Source: JBMORL01 sp049322335
Lineage (GTDB): Bacteria; Bacteroidota; Bacteroidia; Flavobacteriales_D; UBA2798
Reading direction: 5' to 3'
DNA length: 64,000 bases
Assembly (NCBI GenBank): GCA_049322335.1
Contig: JBMORL010000036.1
Span: 82,494-146,493 of the forward strand
Shown here: piece by piece, positions 52,036 to 59,297 of the stretch
How positions within the stretch are numbered: the stretch's first letter is position 1
How the letters are laid out: the number at the start of each line of letters is the position of its first letter
Translations under genes and position numbers: made by a program
Notes under the pieces: model-generated
The model's input: only the letters and a program-made list of their open reading frames with translations
What the model was told of the DNA's origin: nothing
The model's database searches: none

Positions 52036-53022
52036 TTAGTTTTTTTCGATATACTTTCTGTTCGCTTCAATGCAATTCAGAAATTTTTCTATCCCTTTTC
52101 GGTAACGATCAACCGATTTCAGATCCCACTCAAGATCTTCTATATTTTTTGAATACCTGAGTATTCCCGAAGGTAATTTTAAAAATGAAGTATCACATAC
52201 ATGCGTTGAAAATCTGTCAACCAACGTCATATCAGTTGGAATTTCATTAAAATAGAAATCTGAGCCTGGTATTTTTATCAAATCAATAATTAAATATCTG
52301 CTGTAGTAATTCGGGTGTGAATATTCAACCCGGTATATGTTACCTGTATCAAGTTGAGTAACTTTGAATTTTGCTTCATCTGCATATATCAATTTAATGA
52401 GTGAATCATTCTTAAAGAGTTTTACTTCTGAACATAGAATTTTTATTCCCGATACTCTATCGCTGATTTTACCTGTAATAAAAATACTATTTGAATTTTT
52501 CATCCTGATTTTTACTAATTCCTTTTTGTATTCACTGCAGGTTTCCCAATGACTCACCCAATTACTGTAAAAATAACTTTTTTCCCATTCAGGCTTCCCC
52601 TCTTTGGTATTCAACATAAGTGTTGTTGCTATTGAATTCTCAAGAGCGGTTTTATAACATTGATTATTTTCATTTGGTATTAATTTCTCATCCGTTTTAA
52701 TAAATTTATTTGCTTCCGGTCTGGAAATATCAGCCAATATTACTTGAATTTTTTTCTTATAATATTTCCCATGATGAAAAATTAATAAGTAATTTTTTCC
52801 ATATGCCAGAAATATTGAATCCCATTTTCCGTTTTTATCTGTAAACCGAAATTCCGTTTGGGAATATCTGATATCCGTTATCTCAATCTTTACGCTGTCT
52901 ATCGGTAAATTATTCCGGTAATCTGTGATTTCTCCGGAGAAAAAAATCCCTGTATTTTCACTGCTTCGGGAAAATAGTTGTATAGGAAGTAAAAAAATGT
53001 GAGCCAGTAAAATAAATCGCAT
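52036..53022 (-). CDS. Secreted protein of unknown function with regulatory-like beta domains
   Basis: The protein has 328 residues and a signal peptide (MRFILLAHIFLLPIQLFSRS). Residues about 25-95 (FFSGEITDYRNNLPIDSVKIEI, then DKNGKWDSIFLAYGKNYLLIFHHGKYYKKKIQV) look like a CarboxypepD_reg/CnaB-like sandwich, and about 178-255 (IFITGKISDRVSGIKILCSEVKLFKNDSL) looks like a second one. The gene is AT-rich and lies with the transposase between two copies of a 91-base repeat, so it may be a passenger. No function is assigned. Confidence 0.65.
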   Translation of the reverse strand: MRFILLAHIFLLPIQLFSRSSENTGIFFSGEITDYRNNLPIDSVKIEITDIRYSQTEFRFTDKNGKWDSIFLAYGKNYLLIFHHGKYYKKKIQVILADISRPEANKFIKTDEKLIPNENNQCYKTALENSIATTLMLNTKEGKPEWEKSYFYSNWVSHWETCSEYKKELVKIRMKNSNSIFITGKISDRVSGIKILCSEVKLFKNDSLIKLIYADEAKFKVTQLDTGNIYRVEYSHPNYYSRYLIIDLIKIPGSDFYFNEIPTDMTLVDRFSTHVCDTSFLKLPSGILRYSKNIEDLEWDLKSVDRYRKGIEKFLNCIEANRKYIEKN

Positions 53023-53077
53023 GCCAGACTTTTAAAACCGGTACAGTTATTAACCATAAAGGTTCAATGGTAAATTC

Positions 53078-53168
53078 GAAATTGAACCCCTTCAGGGTTC
53101 CTGGTGTTTTTTGATTCAATAACCCCGGATGTATCCGGGGTTAATTATATTAAATCCCTTTGGGATTT
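53078..53168. repeat. Triple-hairpin repeat, copy 2
   Basis: A direct repeat of 51193-51283 with 90 of 91 bases the same, 1885 bases away, between the hypothetical secreted gene and the hemC-hemD fusion. Confidence 0.9.
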
Positions 53169-53200
53169 ATGAAATCTTTAATAATCCCTTTCTCATCCCT

Positions 53201-53232
53201 CTTCACTCATCACTGATCACTCTTCACTTTAC
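53201..53232. repeat. Dispersed ACTCATCAC/TGATCACT repeat at the hemC-hemD 3' end
   Basis: A run of CACTCATCAC and CTGATCACTCTTCACT motifs abuts the stop codon of the haem gene. The same words, in direct and inverted form, occur inside the phosphatase gene at 60958-61032. Confidence 0.7.
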
Positions 53233-54785
53233 ACACTCATCACCGCATCTGCCAAAGCAATTTCTGAAGTATTCCAGGGAATAATTACATTTTTTATTCC
53301 GGATTGATGCAGCACTTCGGCTGTGGATTTTCCGATAGCGATAAATAACTGGTCGGGTTGTGCAGGTTTTTTCCGGAGGTAAATCATGGCATTGGTGGGA
53401 CTTGTAAGCACCACCACATCTGCATCGGGAATTTTAGCCTTTTCATTTTCGATAGTATCGTATACTACCATGTCAATAAGATTTTTCTGCGAGGGAAATT
53501 GTTTTTGCACTGTGCGATAACTGGCTGTGGATTGCGGAAACAGGATTTTAGCATTTCCTGCCAATCCGGCAAATTCTTTTCCTATTTCAGCTGTATCATT
53601 CGACTGGCCGGTGTAATCGGGCATGATGCCGCGTTGTTTCAGGGCTTCGGCAGTTGCTCCACCGATACTTCCTATTTTCACTTTTGGAGGAATTTCAGGA
53701 TGCTGTTCGAAAAAATATTTTACACAGTTTTTAGAAGAGAAAAATATCCATTCACATTCGGGAAAGCCTTTAAATAATACTTTTTCATATTTTGTCATAG
53801 ACGATCCGGAAACGGAATACCCGCATTGTTTCAGCGTACGGAAAAAATATTCTGATTGTTTTTCACTTCGTGAAATGAATATGCGGCTTTTATTAATTGT
53901 ATCCAGGATTTTTTTTGCTTTTTGCGGTAATCCCCCGGTAGTTTCCGATTCGAGATAAATTCTTTTTATTGGGGAATGAATATCTCCGGCTGCAGCTGCC
54001 CAGAAAAGATACCTGCCATTTTCGTTTTTGCATATAGCGCCCAGCGGCAACTGGCACCCTCCTTCAAAAAGATTTAATAATTTTCTTTCGGTATCAATAC
54101 ATGTTTTCACCTCTGCATGGTTTATTTTTTCAAGAGCATGTATCAGCTCGTTATCTTCTTTTCTTACCTGCAATGCCATTACACCTTGTGCAGGAGCAGG
54201 AACAAAAATTCTTTCATCCAGTATTTCCACATGAAATTGGCTGAGGTCAATATTTAAACGGTCGACCCCGGCTCTTGCCAGCAGGATAGCATCAAATTTA
54301 CCTTCTTCCAGTTTTTTAATGCGGGTAGGTACATTTCCCCTCAGATCTTTCAGTTGAACATCACTGCGGAAATGCTTCAATTGTGATTTTCTTCTTGCAG
54401 AAGAAGTTCCAACCACTGCATTTTTTTTCAGCGAAAACTTTTCACGAATATCGATAGCTTCTTTACGGATGATCAGAATATCATTTGGCGATTCACGGTA
54501 GGAAACTGCAGCAATAGTAAGGCCGTTAGTTTCTGATGTCTCCAGGTCTTTGTGGGAATGAACGGCAAGGTCGATTTTTTTTGCCAGCAGGGCTTCTTCA
54601 ATTTCCTTGGTAAAAAATCCTTTCCCTTCCATTTTATCGAAAGAAAGATTTTGTACCTGGTCGCCTTTTGTTTTAATAATTTCTATTTCTGATGATATCC
54701 CTATGCGCAGTAATTCGTTTTGTACGAAAGCAGCCTGCCACAATGCCAGTTCACTTCCACGGGAGCCTATAATTATTTTTTTCAT
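53229..54785 (-). CDS. hemC: Hydroxymethylbilane synthase fused to uroporphyrinogen-III synthase
   Basis: About 518 residues. The first 300 are HemC: IIGSRGSELALWQAAFVQ, DLAVHSHKDLE, GTSSARRKSQLKHFRSD, LRGNVPTRIKKLEEG and the dipyrromethane-binding Cys in LFEGGCQLPLGA. The remaining 215 or so are a HemD domain (IFISRSEKQSEYFFRTLKQ, EWIFFSSKNCVKYFF, IGSIGGATAEALKQRG, VVLTSPTNAMIYL). Together they make uroporphyrinogen III from porphobilinogen. The start at 54785 overlaps the preceding stop (ATGA). It ends the operon hemA - STAS-like - hemC/hemD. A separate HemD-like gene lies at 48204. Confidence 0.94.
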   Translation of the reverse strand: MKKIIIGSRGSELALWQAAFVQNELLRIGISSEIEIIKTKGDQVQNLSFDKMEGKGFFTKEIEEALLAKKIDLAVHSHKDLETSETNGLTIAAVSYRESPNDILIIRKEAIDIREKFSLKKNAVVGTSSARRKSQLKHFRSDVQLKDLRGNVPTRIKKLEEGKFDAILLARAGVDRLNIDLSQFHVEILDERIFVPAPAQGVMALQVRKEDNELIHALEKINHAEVKTCIDTERKLLNLFEGGCQLPLGAICKNENGRYLFWAAAAGDIHSPIKRIYLESETTGGLPQKAKKILDTINKSRIFISRSEKQSEYFFRTLKQCGYSVSGSSMTKYEKVLFKGFPECEWIFFSSKNCVKYFFEQHPEIPPKVKIGSIGGATAEALKQRGIMPDYTGQSNDTAEIGKEFAGLAGNAKILFPQSTASYRTVQKQFPSQKNLIDMVVYDTIENEKAKIPDADVVVLTSPTNAMIYLRKKPAQPDQLFIAIGKSTAEVLHQSGIKNVIIPWNTSEIALADAVMSV

Positions 54786-55183
54786 TTCTGAACGAATTTT
54801 CCGGCCCATTTCACAGCTTCTTCCTTTGTGCGGAAGATTTTGGTAGGCACCGCATGTTTCTGAAAACGTATATAAAAATCGGCCAGGATTTTTTGTGGGA
54901 GCGAACGGATGATAAAGGCATCGGCCAGTGTGTATTTTGCCGCTTGTTTTCCCGACATAAATTCGCGGGCTTCTTTGGTAACAGAAGTGAACTCGGATGG
55001 AATGGTGACCACCGGATGTTTTTTGTTGCCGGTAAGTTCTCCCTGCTTTTTTACAATCTCTTTCAGATCTGAAACATCGAGAACAACATTATCAATAACT
55101 TCTACAACAACCACACCGTTAGTAAGCAGATAAATGGTGGACTTGGAGGTAGTGACTGATGCTGATGCCTCCGATGTTTTCAT
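54782..55183 (-). CDS. STAS-like (DUF7793-type) protein in the haem operon
   Basis: A 133-residue cytoplasmic protein. The core from about 25 to 125 (VVVVEVIDNVVLDVSDLKEIVKK, HPVVTIPSEFTSVTKEAREFMSG, AFIIRSLPQKILADFYIRF, PTKIFRTKEEAVKWAGKF) fits the STAS/SpoIIAA-like fold seen in small Bacteroidota proteins. Its start overlaps the hemA stop by one base and its stop overlaps the hemC start, so it is locked into haem synthesis expression. No role in haem synthesis is known. A phosphorylatable serine of the anti-anti-sigma kind is not obvious. Confidence 0.75.
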   Translation of the reverse strand: MKTSEASASVTTSKSTIYLLTNGVVVVEVIDNVVLDVSDLKEIVKKQGELTGNKKHPVVTIPSEFTSVTKEAREFMSGKQAAKYTLADAFIIRSLPQKILADFYIRFQKHAVPTKIFRTKEEAVKWAGKFVQK

Positions 55184-56463
55184 TAACGGCTGATAATGTT
55201 TTCAGATTTTACTTCCTCTGTGTCGCTGGTGCCATTAGAATTGTTGGCAATGATAATTTCCTTAGCGAGTTTCATCGGTACAGAAATATATTTTTTTTCC
55301 AGGTAAGCCATTACTTTTTCCAAAACTTCCCGTGAAGGTTCATCAAGTTGTGCGATATCTTTAGCAAAAACAGTTTTCACAGCTGTTTCGCGGATTTCTT
55401 TCATTTTTTGCGGCACTTCGCTCATAGCCAGTTCCACCTGTCTTATCCGGTATACTTCCCTGAATTCATTCATGTATTTATCAATCAGCGAATCGCATCT
55501 TTTCATTTCCTTTTCCCGTTCGCGCAGGTTTTTTTCTGCTTCATCTTTCAGGTTGGAAATATTGATCACTTTCACTTTGTGTTTTTGTGAAACAGCAGGA
55601 TCAAAATCATTGGGAATCGCCAGGTCAACCACAATTTTTGTCCCTGCTTCACCGTTCAGCAAAGCCTCATACACCCCGGTAGTGATTACCGGTTCACTGG
55701 AAGCCGTACAGGAAATGATGACATCAAATCCATTTTTATATTTGGCAATATCTTTCAATTCCTTTACTTCGCATTTCAATTCATTGGCAAGGGCCAGTCC
55801 GTTAGCAATGGAGCGGTTAAACACCACAAAATTCTTAAATGCATTTTTTTTCAGGAAGCGTGCCATATTGGTATTGGTTTGCCCTGCACCGATAAAAAGT
55901 ATTCTTGAATTTTCATGAATAGTCAAATCGCGGAGTTTACGATAGGCCAGCGAAACCACTGATACCGGTTTGGTTGCAATATCGGTTTCAGTATATACTT
56001 CTTTGGCTGCTTCAACTGTTTTTTTGAGAATGAGCCGGATGAGATCGCCCGTTAAACCAATTTTTGTAGAGTTTTCATAAGCCGTACGTACCTGGGTTAT
56101 GATCTCTCTTTCACCCACTACCATAGAGTCGAGTGAAGAAGCAACAGAAAAAATGTGGCGGATGGCTTCATCGCCTTCAAAATATTCAGAAAGTTTTACA
56201 GCTTTCAGCAATTGTGTTTCACCCCATCCGGGATTAAATGCATGAAAAAATTCGATGAGGTTGTCGTCATCGATTTCCTGGTCAGAAACAAAATAAAACT
56301 CCACCCTGTTACAGGTAGAGAGATACATCAATTCTTCCAGCCGGGCATTATTTTTAAGCGCTTTCAGCCGGCTTTCCACCTGCGAATCTTCTACATGAAA
56401 AAGCCCGATATCATCGAGCCCGGCTTTTTTGTGGGTAATGGCAATAACTCTGAACTGCTTCAC
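55183..56463 (-). CDS. hemA: Glutamyl-tRNA reductase
   Basis: It reduces glutamyl-tRNA(Glu) to glutamate-1-semialdehyde, the committed step of C5 haem synthesis. The 426 residues carry the catalytic Cys in YLSTCNRVEFYFV, the HIFSVASSLDSMVVGEREIITQVR block, an NADPH fold (ILFIGAGQTNTNMARFLKK) and a helical dimerisation domain. The start is GTG. The N-terminal residues are slightly unusual (MKQFRVIAITHKKAGLDDIG instead of a shorter lead). It heads the haem operon. Confidence 0.96.
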   Translation of the reverse strand: MKQFRVIAITHKKAGLDDIGLFHVEDSQVESRLKALKNNARLEELMYLSTCNRVEFYFVSDQEIDDDNLIEFFHAFNPGWGETQLLKAVKLSEYFEGDEAIRHIFSVASSLDSMVVGEREIITQVRTAYENSTKIGLTGDLIRLILKKTVEAAKEVYTETDIATKPVSVVSLAYRKLRDLTIHENSRILFIGAGQTNTNMARFLKKNAFKNFVVFNRSIANGLALANELKCEVKELKDIAKYKNGFDVIISCTASSEPVITTGVYEALLNGEAGTKIVVDLAIPNDFDPAVSQKHKVKVINISNLKDEAEKNLREREKEMKRCDSLIDKYMNEFREVYRIRQVELAMSEVPQKMKEIRETAVKTVFAKDIAQLDEPSREVLEKVMAYLEKKYISVPMKLAKEIIIANNSNGTSDTEEVKSENIISR

Positions 56464-56613
56464 TTTTCAATCAATTTTCAATTACAAATTTGCTTATTGC
56501 CGCCCTTTTATTTGTCATGGAATTGTCATATAACCATAATTCCGGCAAATCCTGCCATAGCAAAAACCGGGGCTTTGATTGTCAGTTGATTATAGTTTTG
56601 ATAATGACCAAAA

Positions 56614-57819
56614 TCACTTTCTTTTCCATTCCTTTTCAAGTGCTTCTGCCAGGTATTCATACTGGCTGATATGATTATAGGCCTGTGCCGAAATGCGTAC
56701 CCATAGCTGCGGATTTTCTGCCGGAAATACGATTACAGGAACCTGGATATTATACCGGGAAAATAATTTTTCCTGTAAAGGATGAATATAATTAAATCCA
56801 TACCCGGGTAATGAAGCCGGGCCCAGGTGAATGTTGGCTAATGAACCAATCATATTATCAGGCAGCGGATATTCCGACTTCATTTTTTTTGCGATAAGGT
56901 TTCTCGCTTCCAGCGCTAATGTATGGTTGCGCGATCTTAGTTCTGCCCAGCCACCTTTGTAAATATTTCCCATCATTTCGATCGCAGCAGGCACGCATAA
57001 AAAAGCGGTATAATCATCCGTTCCGGGCCAGAAAAAAGTTCCTGCCCATTTTTCTTCTTCTGCCACCGGGCGGTCGTAGTGGTGGGATACCTGCAGCGGA
57101 ACTATTTTTTTTTGTTTCTCTTCGCTAACATATAAAATAGCCGATCCTTTGGGAGAACAAATCCATTTGTGGCCATTTCCGGTATAATAATCAGCACCGG
57201 TTTTTTCTATCTGCAAATCCAGCATCCCGGGAGCATGAGCCCCGTCAATCATCACCTCTATATTTTTTTCCTTCAGCAACGAAATTATCTTTTCCACCGG
57301 AAAAATTGTCCCTGTGGCAGAAGTAACATGGTCGAGCAGAACAAATTTTGTTTTTTGGGAAACCATTTTCATTACTGCTTCCACCACTTCGTTTTCGGAT
57401 GATAACGGATAGGGGACTTTAGCAATCACCACTTTCCATCCTCTTTTTTCCGCATAAAATTTCAGTGTGTTGGCACAGGCTCCGTATTCGTGATTGGTCA
57501 TCAGCACTTCGTCTCCTTTTTGAAGTTGCAGGCTTTTGATCACTGTATTTACGCCCATTGTTGCATTTTTTACAAACACGAGGTTTTGGGGGTTGCAGCC
57601 CAGGAATTCTGCAGTAGCTTTTCGGGCATCATACCAAAGGGACTCCAGTTCGCGGGCCATAAAACGTACGGGTTCGGCTTCCAGGCGGTCGCGCAGTTTT
57701 TGCTGGAGTTTTAAAATTTTCCGGGGGGTGGCTCCAAAAGAACCATGATTAAGGAAAGCCACCGATGGATCAATGTTCCAGTGTTTGGCCAAAGGCGAAT
57801 AAAATGAAGATCCGCTCAT
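56614..57819 (-). CDS. Class V aminotransferase (isopenicillin-N-epimerase-like)
   Basis: A PLP enzyme of 401 residues. It begins HWNIDPSVAFLNHGSFGATPRKIL, typical of the epimerase/cysteine-desulfurase-like subgroup. The PLP-phosphate and ring contacts are in VKNATMGVNTVI and DGAHAPGMLDL, and the Schiff-base Lys is in YYTGNGHKWICSPKGSAIL. The epimerase name is a family label; the substrate is unknown. It is a single gene, divergent from the phosphatase cassette. Confidence 0.88.
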   Translation of the reverse strand: MSGSSFYSPLAKHWNIDPSVAFLNHGSFGATPRKILKLQQKLRDRLEAEPVRFMARELESLWYDARKATAEFLGCNPQNLVFVKNATMGVNTVIKSLQLQKGDEVLMTNHEYGACANTLKFYAEKRGWKVVIAKVPYPLSSENEVVEAVMKMVSQKTKFVLLDHVTSATGTIFPVEKIISLLKEKNIEVMIDGAHAPGMLDLQIEKTGADYYTGNGHKWICSPKGSAILYVSEEKQKKIVPLQVSHHYDRPVAEEEKWAGTFFWPGTDDYTAFLCVPAAIEMMGNIYKGGWAELRSRNHTLALEARNLIAKKMKSEYPLPDNMIGSLANIHLGPASLPGYGFNYIHPLQEKLFSRYNIQVPVIVFPAENPQLWVRISAQAYNHISQYEYLAEALEKEWKRK

Positions 57820-57902
57820 AAAAATGTTTTGGGTAAAATTAACTTTATTACCAAAAGAATCAATCTATTTTATTAAATTTCCTGCCTCTTTATCACACCC
57901 TT

Positions 57903-59297
57903 TTGAAAACCCTCTGGAATAAAATATCCTATCTGGGCCTTGAAGATTTTTCGGAAGAAGAAATTCTGATGAATTACCGTAGTACGCTGCTGCTTAACCG
58001 GCTTTCTATGGTTCTTGTGCTTATTATGACCATCTATTTTCCCCTTGAGGTTATTTTTCACGGCCATGTTTTATTGCCCGTTATCTTTTTCCAGATTGTT
58101 ATGATAGCGTTTACCCTTTTTATCAATAAAAGAAAAAGATACAAAACGGCTATTTATTATTTTATGGTTGTGAGTGTAGTGATGGTTTATCCTTTGATTT
58201 TTTTGGTTCCGGCTGAAGCTGAAACTCCTCTTTTTCTTATTCCCTGCTCTATCATCGGATTACTTTTTCTGAGAGATAAAAAAATGTCGTCATTGTTCTG
58301 GCTGTTTTGCCTGGCACTCTACATCAGCACCGTTTTACTTAAACCATTTATTCCTCCCGCCATTCACGTTCCTATAGAGACACTTGAATTTTTTAATCCT
58401 GTTTTTATATGTATTATTTTTATCATGTTTTATTTTGTGCTGCTATATTTCAGAAACATCAATGAGGCTTATGGATTAACCATAGAAAAACAAAAAAGTA
58501 AAATTCTTCATGATGGATTATTGCTGGCAGAAAAAAACAAAGAAATTACAGACAGTATCAATTATGCCAAACGCATCCAGGAAGCTATTTTGCCCCCGGA
58601 AAAAACTATTTATGATGCATTGCCGGGAACGTTTATTTTATACCGGCCAAAAGATATTGTGGCAGGAGATTTTTACTGGTTTGAAAAATATGACGAAACT
58701 TTTTTTATTGCAGCTGCCGACTGCACCGGCCATGGCGTTCCCGGGGCACTGGTATCTGTGGTTTGTTCCAACGCACTGAACCGTTCGTTGCTCGAATCTA
58801 AAATTACCGATCCTGGAAAACTGCTGGATAAAACACGTGAAATTGTTTTGGAAACCCTTTCCAAAAACAACGAAGAAGTAAAAGACGGTATGGATATCAG
58901 TCTTTGTAAAATAAAAAAACTTCATGAAAAAGATAGCTGGCAGATAGAATGGGCAGGCGCCAATAATCCGCTGATTTATTTTTCAGAAGGAAATCTTTAT
59001 GAAGTAAATGCCGACAAACAACCGGTAGGAAAATCCACTCACTCCAGGCCTTTCACCACACATCGGCTTGAACTGAAAAAAGGCGATTCATTATTTTTGT
59101 TTACCGATGGATTTGCCGACCAGTTTGGCGGGCCGAAAGGAAAAAAATTAAAGTATACCAATCTTAAAAAATTATTTCATGAAAATACAGGAACTTCGCC
59201 CTATAAGCTAAATCAAAAACTGCAGGAAACTTTCGACCAGTGGAAAGGTGAACTGGAACAGATCGATGATGTGTGTATAATTGGAATAACATTATGA
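57903..59297 (+). CDS. SpoIIE-type protein phosphatase with N-terminal membrane sensor (first of three)
   Basis: The protein has 464 residues. About six hydrophobic segments fill residues 33-185. A coiled linker with KEITDSINYAKRIQEAILPPEK leads into a PP2C-type SpoIIE domain (about 230-464). Metal-binding Asp positions are in IAAADCTGHGVPGALVSVVCSN, KDGMDISLC and LFTDGFADQFGGPKGKK. Such enzymes dephosphorylate serine on STAS-type regulators. The TTG start is tentative; an ATG lies 22 codons later. Its stop overlaps the next start (ATGA). Confidence 0.88.
   Translation: MKTLWNKISYLGLEDFSEEEILMNYRSTLLLNRLSMVLVLIMTIYFPLEVIFHGHVLLPVIFFQIVMIAFTLFINKRKRYKTAIYYFMVVSVVMVYPLIFLVPAEAETPLFLIPCSIIGLLFLRDKKMSSLFWLFCLALYISTVLLKPFIPPAIHVPIETLEFFNPVFICIIFIMFYFVLLYFRNINEAYGLTIEKQKSKILHDGLLLAEKNKEITDSINYAKRIQEAILPPEKTIYDALPGTFILYRPKDIVAGDFYWFEKYDETFFIAAADCTGHGVPGALVSVVCSNALNRSLLESKITDPGKLLDKTREIVLETLSKNNEEVKDGMDISLCKIKKLHEKDSWQIEWAGANNPLIYFSEGNLYEVNADKQPVGKSTHSRPFTTHRLELKKGDSLFLFTDGFADQFGGPKGKKLKYTNLKKLFHENTGTSPYKLNQKLQETFDQWKGELEQIDDVCIIGITL

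Noticed and set aside
51193..53168. CRISPR array
   Set aside because: Only two near-identical units 1885 bases apart, each with internal palindromes, no regular spacers and no cas genes.
51193..53168. Composite transposon bounded by the 91-base repeats
   Set aside because: The repeats carry no transposase themselves, no target-site duplication is visible, and Y1 enzymes do not move composite elements in this way. Kept only as possible REP-type copying.
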